DNA of 64,000 nucleotides from Bacteroidota bacterium (GTDB lineage Bacteria; Bacteroidota; Bacteroidia; NS11-12g; UBA955): NCBI GenBank assembly GCA_027621365.1, contig JAQCBH010000001.1, positions 1 to 64,000 of the forward strand, read 5' to 3'. Shown piece by piece: positions 21,697 to 30,556 of this stretch (position 1 is its first letter; each line of letters starts with the position of its first letter). The notes under the pieces were generated by a model. It saw only the letters and a program-made list of their open reading frames with translations, ran no database searches and was not told where the DNA came from. The position numbers and the translations under genes were made by a program.

Positions 21697-24600
21697 TTAA
21701 TTGTTGTTTAAAATGATTTTGTTTCTAAAAAAACCGTTTGAGGTTGTAACTTCAATGAGTAATAAACCACTGTTTGAAATATTGGCTTGTAATGAATTAA
21801 TATTGATATTTTTAAAATTGGCATTGTACAATAACTGGCCTTGGAGTGAATATATTTTTACATTTTTAATGCCTTCACTTTTAATGTTAATAATTCCATT
21901 AGACGGATTTGGGTATATTAAACATGGATTTTTGATTAAGTTTTGTTGGTCAATCTCCAATTCTTCTTTTTGCATGAATGGAGCAGAAAATATACCTCTA
22001 ATTTCATCTCTTGTTAAATCACAAACGTTCATTAATTTAATTCTTGCTCTAAAATTACTCCCTCTTCTGCTTTCAAAACCAGGTCTTAATCTAATTTCTG
22101 TGCCTGCTGCAAAACGCAATTCTCCGGCATCAAAAGCTTTGATAATAAATCTTAGACTATCTGAGTACATTCCATTATAAAAATTTGCTCCAGCATTAGG
22201 CCCATGATTTAAGTATCGATAGAAATCACCTTCTCCTTTACCTGCATTCAAAATATTTCTGGCTTGGTAAATTCCTTCCCTAGCAATGGTCATATTATCT
22301 AAACGCATTTCTTCTTCCCCTATTTCACGCGTTAGCCAACTTAAATCTTGTAAATAAGCTCCACCAGTTCCAAATTCTGGATTCCGCATAGCCAAATGTG
22401 AAAAATTTCTACATCCACCAAAGCCATTTGGATTTGGAAAGCAAGTATTATCTGTTAATTGGCCTACAATAACATGGAATGGAGTTCTTGTCATATTAGT
22501 TCCTACAGGAGTATTTAAAATATCATGGTTTTGAGGCAATGCATTTCCAAACTGATCAAAACCTCTATAATCTAATGCACTTTGCATTGGTATAAAACAA
22601 AAGTCTGCTATATCTGCTTCACCATTTAATGTGATTCTAGTAGGGAAAAACACACCTGCTTGAGCACGCATAAAAATTGAACCTGTCAATGGATTAATAT
22701 CTAGGACATGGTTCCAAACCCAAATATTAGAGCTAGAATTATGTGCAGCGGTATTCCCATTTATAAACATTGAAGCTCCAGGATATTTTCCACCTGGTTC
22801 GGGGTCTAATGCTTCAACATTACAAGCATTTAGATTATAGGGTAAACCAATACTCAGAATATTACAAGGACTTGTATTTCTTCTAAATATGTTTGTCAAG
22901 CAACCTCTTAACTTACCAAACATATTCCATCTTAAAGGAATATCAATAATATTGCCCGCACCATTTGGGTTTCCTCTCCAGACGGCATCGTTAATTTCAA
23001 TTAAAGGGATAGGAATCAATCTAAAAATTCTTACATTCAAATGATAATCTAATTGCAACAACCTTTCGTTAGGTAAAATTACTCTGTTTCTAAACCCTGC
23101 TTGCCCATTCCCATCCATCAATCCATTACTCATTGCTACTAATTTACATTGGCTTGGATACCCACCGGTAGCGGGGTTCATGGCTATCAAGTCGTTCATG
23201 AAACTATCTCTTTTTGCATGTGCCGTATAACAACCGCTTGCGTCTCGAGTATGAGCATGAGTTATTAAAAGTTGACGAATAGCATCTCTTTTTAAAAAGC
23301 TTTTTGATAAAGCATCGGTATTTCTTAAAATGTCCGATAATAAAAATGCTGACCTTAACAACGGTCGTGGTACTGTATATATCCATTCATTAAATTGTTG
23401 CACGGCTAAAGGAATATTCGCTCCCTGATGTGGGGCATCATAAGAGATAAATAAACGTGTGTTATGCAATCTGTGTTGTCTGAAAAATACTGAATCAGCA
23501 GGATTTTTTGAACGATAAGCAGAAGTTTCCATAAATGTCAAAGCAAATCGCCCTATTACACCACCCATGCTTTCACCCATTACTACAAATTGATGAGTAG
23601 TATCACTCATTGTTTTTAGTTGGTCTATTAATTGAACAACACCTTGAGCATTTTCTCTCATATCAATGGTGCTGTTTTTCCAACTAACTACAACATAATC
23701 GTAGTCGTAGTTATGAAGCATAATTAATGTTTCATTTCTGATCATTTGATTGAAAATCAAAGGCACATTTCGTATTTCTCCAATATCGATACCTTCTAAG
23801 TAAATGAATGGTTTTAATAAAGAATCGTTATTGCATCCTCTAAAAACCCCCGCTGTTAAAAAGTCATTTTCAATTACAAAATCAGGCAAAACCATTAATT
23901 CATCCGTTAAAACTTCAAAAGTTGATATAGAAAATTTAATAGGAATTCCATCTACGATGACACGGGCTGCAATGTTCTTGGTGCCTCTTGTTGGATAAAC
24001 TATTTGGATTTCTTGATAAACAAAAGGGTCAAAATCTCTCCAACCTAAACCATCCTTAAAGTCAATTTGAAAGGTATGCGGATTTGGATGAGGTAATACA
24101 TTTGAACTGAAGGTGTTGTTATAAAAAAAGAAATTACCAGGGTCAATTGTAAAAGTTACATTTCTAAAATGACTAGTTTCTATTAAAGGTGAAAATTGAA
24201 AAATTTCTAAGCAAGTTCCTCTACCTGGATTTATTGTATTTAATTCATAAGGTTCATCAATTCTTAAATTATTATCCCATATTGAATCATTATCCCAAAA
24301 AAACCACCTGCCAAAATTTACGCTATCGAAAACATTGCTTCGGAACATGTTAAAATCCAAATCCAAAAGTCCTAAAGGGACTTTATCCATGCGAGCCATT
24401 TGGTCTATTCCATTAGAAATAAATGTGTCTGGTGGTAAAATATTAGGTGTGAAACTGGCTTGAAACATTTCAAAATGTATTGCCCTCCAATTCAAAGTGC
24501 TTGTTGTATCAAGAACTACAGGTTTATAAAACTTCTCATCTGTAAGATGAGCTACCATGTCAAAATGAAATGGCGCAGGACAAGCGGCTTTCTTCAATGG

Positions 24601-24705
24601 CGTAATTAAAGCTCTTAAATCACCATTTATACTGCTATCTGTCTGCCCAAAACCATTCATTGCAAAAAATGATGAAATGGTAATGAATAATATTAACTTT
24701 TTCAT
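21697..24705 (-). CDS. Large secreted alpha/beta-hydrolase (lipase/esterase-like) with T9SS type A sorting domain
   Basis: VVMGESMGGVIGR (GxSxG), SYDAPHQGANIP, C-terminal CLIYPNPSNGIINIKSEG...GLLLIEVTTSNGFFRNKIILNNN. Confidence 0.75.
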   Translation of the reverse strand: MKKLILFITISSFFAMNGFGQTDSSINGDLRALITPLKKAACPAPFHFDMVAHLTDEKFYKPVVLDTTSTLNWRAIHFEMFQASFTPNILPPDTFISNGIDQMARMDKVPLGLLDLDFNMFRSNVFDSVNFGRWFFWDNDSIWDNNLRIDEPYELNTINPGRGTCLEIFQFSPLIETSHFRNVTFTIDPGNFFFYNNTFSSNVLPHPNPHTFQIDFKDGLGWRDFDPFVYQEIQIVYPTRGTKNIAARVIVDGIPIKFSISTFEVLTDELMVLPDFVIENDFLTAGVFRGCNNDSLLKPFIYLEGIDIGEIRNVPLIFNQMIRNETLIMLHNYDYDYVVVSWKNSTIDMRENAQGVVQLIDQLKTMSDTTHQFVVMGESMGGVIGRFALTFMETSAYRSKNPADSVFFRQHRLHNTRLFISYDAPHQGANIPLAVQQFNEWIYTVPRPLLRSAFLLSDILRNTDALSKSFLKRDAIRQLLITHAHTRDASGCYTAHAKRDSFMNDLIAMNPATGGYPSQCKLVAMSNGLMDGNGQAGFRNRVILPNERLLQLDYHLNVRIFRLIPIPLIEINDAVWRGNPNGAGNIIDIPLRWNMFGKLRGCLTNIFRRNTSPCNILSIGLPYNLNACNVEALDPEPGGKYPGASMFINGNTAAHNSSSNIWVWNHVLDINPLTGSIFMRAQAGVFFPTRITLNGEADIADFCFIPMQSALDYRGFDQFGNALPQNHDILNTPVGTNMTRTPFHVIVGQLTDNTCFPNPNGFGGCRNFSHLAMRNPEFGTGGAYLQDLSWLTREIGEEEMRLDNMTIAREGIYQARNILNAGKGEGDFYRYLNHGPNAGANFYNGMYSDSLRFIIKAFDAGELRFAAGTEIRLRPGFESRRGSNFRARIKLMNVCDLTRDEIRGIFSAPFMQKEELEIDQQNLIKNPCLIYPNPSNGIINIKSEGIKNVKIYSLQGQLLYNANFKNININSLQANISNSGLLLIEVTTSNGFFRNKIILNNN

Positions 24706-24723
24706 ATTTAAAAATATTAGGAG

Positions 24724-25224
24724 TTAATTTTTTTCGGTTTCAGTTGCTTTTGCCTCTAATTCTTTAATTCGAGTATTTAACTGTAGTATATACAACTGCA
24801 TTTCTTCCATTTTGCGCATAAGTACAGCATTCATTTCAGCAACATTTAAACCATTGGTTTGAACCTCATTTGCTGAGGGAACATTTGGCAAATGACCGGT
24901 TGAATCTATGTAAACTTGAACACTATCTAGCGGAATTAAAACGTATGAAGATTCAAATACATAATCTGGCCAATTAGACATGTTTACAATTACTTCTCTT
25001 GCGCGCATGTGCCCATCCACATTTAAAATAACAGAAGAAGATTTTTGCGATCCGCTTCCATCACCTACCCATACAGTGCCATCATTTTTTACAACAAGGC
25101 GTGTCGAACCACCGTTAGTACAAGTAGCATTTGTTCCAGAACTACCCCAAGTTTGGGCATTCAAATTAATTGTCAAAGTAGTAACAACTAATATTAAAGC
25201 TGTTTTTAAAATAGATTTGTTCAT
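24724..25224 (-). CDS. Secreted hypothetical protein with short fibre-like region and C-terminal coiled coil
   Basis: Signal peptide; LVVKNDGTVWVGDG...LNVDGHMRAREVIVN; AEMNAVLMRKMEEMQLYILQLNTRIKELEAK. Confidence 0.6.
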   Translation of the reverse strand: MNKSILKTALILVVTTLTINLNAQTWGSSGTNATCTNGGSTRLVVKNDGTVWVGDGSGSQKSSSVILNVDGHMRAREVIVNMSNWPDYVFESSYVLIPLDSVQVYIDSTGHLPNVPSANEVQTNGLNVAEMNAVLMRKMEEMQLYILQLNTRIKELEAKATETEKN

Positions 25225-25773
25225 GATTTTATATCTTTTTATAATTTTTATTTTTGTCTCGACTTTTTCAGATTAGCGCTTTTTCACCTTGTCGAGTTCT
25301 GCTATTGTTAATTTAGCAAGATTAAAAATGTTAGTTGTGAAGTAGAGGGCATAGGCTTTGCTCTTCATTGCCCTTTTAATGGCCTTGTGTGAGGGGGGCT
25401 TCTATTGCTTCTCATGCTTGACTCTTCGATTATATATTTATTCATTTCAATTCTGTTATTTACTTCACCTGTTCAATCGTATTTATTAAATCCCTCTACT
25501 ATATATTAATGAGCAGTGGTATTCTTATTATTTATTAACAATTCCAAAATTCGTCACCATGACTTCATTACTTGTTTCATTACAAAAAAAGTCACAATTG
25601 AAAACAATTACGTGATAGATTTATATCATAAAACTCTTATTAAAAAGCAATTATCCTTACTTACTTATCTAGAACAAGTGAATCTATCGATTTGGACAAT
25701 ACAAGTATTGCATTATCTTCGCAATAAGGTGAAAGTTTGGGCAACTTCGGAGAATCCCTCTACCGGAGGTCGT

Positions 25774-25792
25774 TTGTCCAAATCGTTACCCC
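25774..25792. repeat. Right-end copy of the 19-mer ttgtccaaatcgttacccc (element 1)
   Basis: Exact match to 14440-14458. Confidence 0.85.
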
Positions 25793-25844
25793 ACTGAGAA
25801 CATAGATAGCCTAAAGGCTTGATTTGCAAGACATTATGAGAGAT

Positions 25845-25867
25845 GGTTCATTTCCCTCTCTCTCCGC
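25845..25867. repeat. att copy 2 (ggttcatttccctctctctccgc), boundary between elements 1 and 2
   Basis: 20/23 to the tRNA-Ser 3' end; last 15 bp exact. Confidence 0.85.
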
Positions 25868-25883
25868 GATACTCAACTAATTA

Positions 25884-25912
25884 AAAATCAGGCACTTAGC
25901 CTGATTTTTTTT
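25884..25912 (+). terminator. Rho-independent terminator (aaaatcaggc-actta-gcctgatttttttt)
   Basis: 10-bp stem plus T8, 17 bp after att copy 2. Confidence 0.88.
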
Positions 25913-26075
25913 GTCTTTTTGTTACCACATTTTTCAGCTAAATCGTTGATTTTATTACACTTAGTTTAAGCGAGGGATTCGAACCTAATTAGTAAGATTT
26001 CGGAGTATTTCGGCCTATTGATTTTGTTTCCCAAAATCTTAAATAATTGATTATCAATGTTGTTGTGAAATTTCC

Positions 26076-26206
26076 GTGTACCAAACCGTATACCGCATTT
26101 ACCTCTGGTATACGATTTCAATTAACTGATATTCAATCAAATAAACATTCAATTGCTCAGATTTGCTCAGTTGTTTCATTTTTTTCTGTGTACCAAACCG
26201 TATACC
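26076..26206. promoter_or_regulatory. Candidate arm-type sites for the element 2 integrase: gtgtaccaaaccgtatacc twice plus inverted half ggtatacg
   Basis: Exact 19-mer at 26076-26094 and 26188-26206; inverted copy at 26107-26114. Confidence 0.6.
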
Positions 26207-26231
26207 AAGCTTTTTTACGAAAATGTGAATT

Positions 26232-27458
26232 ATGCTAGCAACATCTTTTTCTAGGCTTCGTATTTCCTTTTATTTGCGCCAAGATCGTGGCAATAAACAA
26301 GCTCACCCCGTATATGCTCGCCTAACCTGGTTTGGGGAACAAAAGAACATGCCAACAGGGCAGTTTTGCAGTTCTCAAATGTGGGCCGATTGGAGAAAGC
26401 ATGACTTTTCCAAAACACTGGTCAAAGCTATGGCATCTTCTCTCCAACGCTTCGAATTCAATTGCAATGAATCTCTAGATATTCATATAAAACAAGGCCT
26501 TCCCTTTTCCTTGACTACCATTGTCAATCATCTTGTAGGAAAGCAACGAGGTTGGGACACCACTCTGCTGGAATTCTGGAGCGAGTTCAATGAAGAACTC
26601 GAAGTAAATGTTGGCATTCGTCATTCTCGCACTCTGCTTGAAAAGCACAGAAGGAGTGCTTCCTACTTCGGTGAATTTCTCCTTTCTCATGAACACTGTT
26701 CTGACATTCGCCTTTTGCTCCTGTTGCCACGGCATATTGATGCCTTTTTCTTGTTCTTAAGGCGACAAAAGCAGTTGAGCCACAATACGGCCATCAAGCA
26801 CATGCAGCAACTCAAACGAGTCATTCGGGTAGCCTTGTGTGAAGGCATCATTAAAAGTGACCCATTTCGGCGATTCAGTATGGCACTGAGGCCAGTAATT
26901 CCCAGGTTTTTATCGATTCATGAATTGAATCGATTGCAAGCGGTCAACTTACCCATTCATCGAGTCAGCCTAGTCAGGGATCTGTTTATGTTCTCTTGCT
27001 TTACTGGACTGGCTTATTCTGACTTGCAATCACTGAAATTATCTGACATTACAGAAGTTTATGGCCGTCCTTGGATTTTTGCACACCGATTAAAAACCAG
27101 ATCACTGGCTCAAATTCCCCTCATCAATGATGCCCAGATTCTCCTGGAACGATACAAGGCCTTAGCTCCTGCTGGTTATTCATTTGCATTTCCCCGCATT
27201 TCCAATCAAAAACTAAATGCCTACCTCAAAGAGGTTGGACATCTTGCTAATATCGATAAAGTTCTCACCTTCCACATGGCCCGTCATACGTTCGCCACTA
27301 CCATCGCTCTGCAACACGGCATGTCTTTAGAATCCTTGAGTAAAGTCATGGGGCACCATAGCATCAAATCGACCGAGTATTACGCGAAGTTGATGTCTAA
27401 GCGCATTGGTCAAGAGATGAGTGAAATCGAGGCCGCATTCACAACACACAAAATCTAA
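26232..27458 (+). CDS. Tyrosine recombinase / integrase of element 2
   Basis: MFSCFTGLAYSDL, LTFHMARHTFATT, MGHHSIKSTEYYAKL. Confidence 0.95.
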   Translation: MLATSFSRLRISFYLRQDRGNKQAHPVYARLTWFGEQKNMPTGQFCSSQMWADWRKHDFSKTLVKAMASSLQRFEFNCNESLDIHIKQGLPFSLTTIVNHLVGKQRGWDTTLLEFWSEFNEELEVNVGIRHSRTLLEKHRRSASYFGEFLLSHEHCSDIRLLLLLPRHIDAFFLFLRRQKQLSHNTAIKHMQQLKRVIRVALCEGIIKSDPFRRFSMALRPVIPRFLSIHELNRLQAVNLPIHRVSLVRDLFMFSCFTGLAYSDLQSLKLSDITEVYGRPWIFAHRLKTRSLAQIPLINDAQILLERYKALAPAGYSFAFPRISNQKLNAYLKEVGHLANIDKVLTFHMARHTFATTIALQHGMSLESLSKVMGHHSIKSTEYYAKLMSKRIGQEMSEIEAAFTTHKI

Positions 27459-27621
27459 TCGTTTGATATTAGGCGTTTTGTCGGTAACTTAGTTAGAGAA
27501 ACTAAAATAGTAGGGCAATGCACTCGCTATGCAATTGCACCATCAAATTAATATAACCTCCAATACCACAACGAGAGCCCAAAAATTTACATGCATTATC
27601 TTTGATCAATAATCTGCCATT

Positions 27622-28371
27622 ATGAAAATCGACATACCCCGCAAAGCCACATTTCTAGTAGCAGTCATTACTGCACTAATTTCATTTTTTAATACAAGTT
27701 GCAAACCCGATGAGCCTGAACCGAAGAAATATTTGGGGAAATTCTATATAGGTGAGATGCGAGATTACACCTACTTCAAACCCGGCAGCATGTGGGTATA
27801 TGAGTGTGATAGCACAGGAGAACTCGACACGCAGGTCATGCTCAAATGCTTCACTTGGTGGATATCAACCGATTACATCGATTGCGAAGTACTGAGTTTT
27901 CAACGCAAAAGCCTAAACGAGGGAAGTTTGTATACAGATTATGCATCAACTTATACCATTAATTATAATGAGAATTTCAAAAAACAAGGCGATTGGTTAA
28001 ATGTAGAAAAATCTCATAGTGACATCAATCGATGCGGGAAAGACAATGTGTTTTTCACCCCCTTTGACACTACTAAGGAGTACTTTACTGCCGATGGTTC
28101 TAGTGAAACCACCTATAAAAAACTACTCACCAATTACACCGTGAACAACTTCACCTTTGACACTGTAAGGGTTTTCATGGTGCGACGTTCTGAATCAAAC
28201 CCAATGACTAATCATCCATTCTTCAATGACCTTTATCCTAAAAGAAATGTAGAATACTACGTCGCCAAAAACGTTGGAATCATTCAATTAAATGTCACTG
28301 CTCATAGCAGAAGCCTTATCAAAGATAAAAGTCATCATTGGTATTTAAAATACTACAAAATCGTCAATTAA
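27622..28371 (+). CDS. Hypothetical lipoprotein
   Basis: Signal peptide with lipobox-like FFNTSCKPDEPEP. Confidence 0.65.
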   Translation: MKIDIPRKATFLVAVITALISFFNTSCKPDEPEPKKYLGKFYIGEMRDYTYFKPGSMWVYECDSTGELDTQVMLKCFTWWISTDYIDCEVLSFQRKSLNEGSLYTDYASTYTINYNENFKKQGDWLNVEKSHSDINRCGKDNVFFTPFDTTKEYFTADGSSETTYKKLLTNYTVNNFTFDTVRVFMVRRSESNPMTNHPFFNDLYPKRNVEYYVAKNVGIIQLNVTAHSRSLIKDKSHHWYLKYYKIVN

Positions 28372-28372
28372 T

Positions 28373-28498
28373 TTGCGCAAATATTACACGTTACTTTGTT
28401 GCTTTTTAAGCGTTGTTGGACTCGCCGCTCAAACAACAGAATACGAATTGGAGAACAAGTGTAATACTCCCCAGTTGATGAACCTAAAGTCTGCTTGA
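28373..28498 (+). pseudogene. Short TTG-start frame with signal peptide (LRKYYTLLCCFLSVVGLAAQTTEYELENKCNTPQLMNLKSA*), probably a truncated secreted-protein gene
   Basis: Manual translation; begins 1 nt after the preceding stop; typical signal peptide ending AAQ; not in the ORF track. Confidence 0.4.
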
Positions 28499-28607
28499 GT
28501 AATGATTGGTGTTTAATAAAACTGTATTGAACTAATTGCTGTATTATTCGAAAATTCAATTCAAGAGTACGAAGCTGAATTGTCAATTTGTTGATGAATA
28601 TGTATCA

Positions 28608-28740
28608 ATTGGAAGGAATTTTTTTAGTGCGTACTAGGTAGTCCGTCCAACTCGGACTGGTATACTGTGATCCTTGGTCTGAATTGATGATTTCAGGCGC
28701 TCCGTTTTCTGCCATAACTGTTTGCAAAAATTTCTGTAAC
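28608..28740 (-). pseudogene. IS3-family transposase (rve domain) remnant
   Basis: LLQKFLQTVMAENGAPEIINSDQGSQYTSPSWTDYL, DQGSQYTS motif; only a fragment remains. Confidence 0.75.
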
Positions 28741-28763
28741 AAATTAATGCGTATATTTGTTAC
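28736..28763 (+). promoter_or_regulatory. Candidate abiE promoter/operator: inverted repeat GTAACAAAT-N10-ATTTGTTAC overlapping a Bacteroidetes -7 element TATATTTG (28752-28759)
   Basis: Perfect 9-bp arms, 21 bp upstream of the AbiEi ATG. Confidence 0.6.
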
Positions 28764-28784
28764 GAAAGATTTTGTTAAACTTGT

Positions 28785-29396
28785 ATGGAATTGACTGAAA
28801 AACAGATAATTGCAAGAATTAGGGCGCATGGTAGAGGTTTTGTGTTTTCTACGAAGCTGTTTTCTTCTTTGACGGATGATTCAGCCAGTGTTCGGACCGC
28901 ATTAACACGGCTAGTGCAAAAGAAATCCATTAGGCGATTGTCACATGGTTTATACGATTTCCCCATTGTGCATCCCCAATTGGGGGCATTAGTTCCATCT
29001 GTCGAAAATGTTATTAATGCTATAAAATCAGCTGATGCCATTGAGGTTCAAGCAACGGGGGCTTATGCTGCCAATCTTTTGGGCCTATCTACCCAAATCC
29101 CGATGCGTATCGAACTTTACACCAATGGTCCGCGTCGGAAAATTCGTTTCGGGAATCAAGAAATTATATTGAAACCTACAACCCCTAAAAATATGATAGG
29201 CGCAGGAACGAAAGCGGGATTAATTCTTCATGCACTTCGCCAAATAGGACAGAATAATGTGACTGACGAAATGATCAATCAGATTAAAAGCAAGATCATT
29301 GATGCGGATATAAAACACATTAAAAAACAAATACCATACGCCCCAGCTTGGATTTCCAAAATCATGCGCACACTTATTAATGAAAAGGAATCATGA
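28785..29396 (+). CDS. AbiEi-type antitoxin / DUF6088-like transcriptional regulator (type IV TA)
   Basis: Winged-HTH N-terminus, DSASVRTALTRLVQKKSIRRLSHGLYDFP; 4-bp overlap with an AbiEii-like gene. Confidence 0.85.
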   Translation: MELTEKQIIARIRAHGRGFVFSTKLFSSLTDDSASVRTALTRLVQKKSIRRLSHGLYDFPIVHPQLGALVPSVENVINAIKSADAIEVQATGAYAANLLGLSTQIPMRIELYTNGPRRKIRFGNQEIILKPTTPKNMIGAGTKAGLILHALRQIGQNNVTDEMINQIKSKIIDADIKHIKKQIPYAPAWISKIMRTLINEKES

Positions 29397-30418
29397 ACTC
29401 ATTCGTAACATTATCAGCTGAAGAACGTAGCTTGTTTTGTCGTCAAGCCGCTGAAAGAATGACGATGCCACTACCTGCTGCGGTTATTGAAAAAGATTTT
29501 TGGGTTTGTTGGATGCTCCAAGTATTAAATGAAATTCCAGATTTGCAAGGCAATATCACTTTCAAAGGTGGGACATCCCTGTCAAAAGCATGGGGATTGA
29601 TTGAACGATTTTCGGAGGATATTGACATTGCCATCAATCGAAAGGTATTTGGCCAACAACCACCGTATGGTGCAGAAGATGCAGCATCTAATTCTCAACG
29701 CAAATTACGATTAATAGAACTTGAGCAAAAGAGTGCGGCTTTTATCATCCATGAACTTTTGCCTCAACTGAATCAAAAAATATCTGAACTATTGAATCCG
29801 GGTGAATTTGCACTAAGACCTGTTCAGAAAGGAAACGAAGTAAATATCGAATTTGAATATCCTGGTACGCTGAAAGATGAATTGGGTGGTTTGTTGCCGG
29901 TTGTCTTGATTGAGTTGGTTCCTAGAGCAGACGAACTACCCAACGAAAACAGGGAAATAACGTCGATCGTATTTGAGACGTTTCCGGAAATATTGGGAGA
30001 GGGGTCATTCATGGTTTCTACGTTGACTCCCGAACGAACTTTCATGGAAAAGTTGCTGTTTATTCATGAGACGCTGGAAGGATTTAACAAAGGAAGTGAG
30101 CGGAAGAGTCGACACTATTATGATCTTTTCAAACTATATGAGGCGGGCGTCTTCGATAATATTAAATCGAATCGGGAATTACTTAGAAAAGTGGTGGAGC
30201 ATCGCCAAACATTTTTTCGATACAATGCTCTTGATTATGACGGGATATTGGATAAGGGAGTGAGTGTAGCGCCGAGTAAAGAAAGTCTCGCTGATTGGCG
30301 AAGTGACTATGTAAGAACCGCAGTGATGATATATAACAGTGCTCCCTCATTTGATGAGTTAATGGAGTTTGCCGAGCGTTTTGAGAAAGAGTTCAATGAT
30401 TGGGTTCGAGCAAAATGA
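29393..30418 (+). CDS. AbiEii nucleotidyltransferase toxin (type IV TA)
   Basis: VIEKDFWVCWML, FKGGTSLSKAWGLIERFSEDIDIAI (nucleotidyltransferase GGTSLSK / SEDID), HYYDLFKL. Confidence 0.92.
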   Translation: MNSFVTLSAEERSLFCRQAAERMTMPLPAAVIEKDFWVCWMLQVLNEIPDLQGNITFKGGTSLSKAWGLIERFSEDIDIAINRKVFGQQPPYGAEDAASNSQRKLRLIELEQKSAAFIIHELLPQLNQKISELLNPGEFALRPVQKGNEVNIEFEYPGTLKDELGGLLPVVLIELVPRADELPNENREITSIVFETFPEILGEGSFMVSTLTPERTFMEKLLFIHETLEGFNKGSERKSRHYYDLFKLYEAGVFDNIKSNRELLRKVVEHRQTFFRYNALDYDGILDKGVSVAPSKESLADWRSDYVRTAVMIYNSAPSFDELMEFAERFEKEFNDWVRAK

Positions 30419-30505
30419 TCCAAGTTAATTCATTTGTGTCTGTGGAAAACTATGGTAAATCCCAACTAATTGATTATCAATATCAATGAAACAAAAATAA
30501 AAAAT

Positions 30506-30518
30506 CCTCTCTCTCCGC
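30506..30518. repeat. att copy 3 (cctctctctccgc), right boundary of element 2
   Basis: 13/13 match to the tRNA-Ser 3' end. Confidence 0.75.
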
Positions 30519-30526
30519 CCCCAAGC

Positions 30527-30555
30527 AAAAGCCCGGCAATAGCCGGGTTTTTTTA
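30527..30555 (+). terminator. Rho-independent terminator (cccggc-aata-gccgggttttttt); candidate ancestral tRNA-Ser terminator
   Basis: 6-bp GC stem plus T7, 13 bp after att copy 3. Confidence 0.8.
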
Positions 30556-30556
30556 T

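Larger units (their letters stand above)
14337..25867. mobile_element. Integrative element 1, about 11.5 kb, inserted at the tRNA-Ser 3' end
   Basis: att repeats at both ends, tyrosine recombinase just inside the left end, accessory cargo. Confidence 0.82.
25868..30518. mobile_element. Integrative element 2, about 4.6 kb, tandem with element 1
   Basis: att copies at both ends, own tyrosine recombinase, AbiE cargo; taattgattatcaat near both ends. Confidence 0.78.

Noticed and set aside
25752-25761. gaatccctct resembling part of the tRNA-Ser 3' end, close to att copy 2
   Set aside because: Only 10 bp and followed by unrelated sequence; the copy at 25845-25867 is far better supported.
25516-25797. 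93-aa plus-strand ORF at the end of element 1
   Set aside because: No recognisable pattern and it runs into the 19-mer arm-like repeat; probably non-coding.
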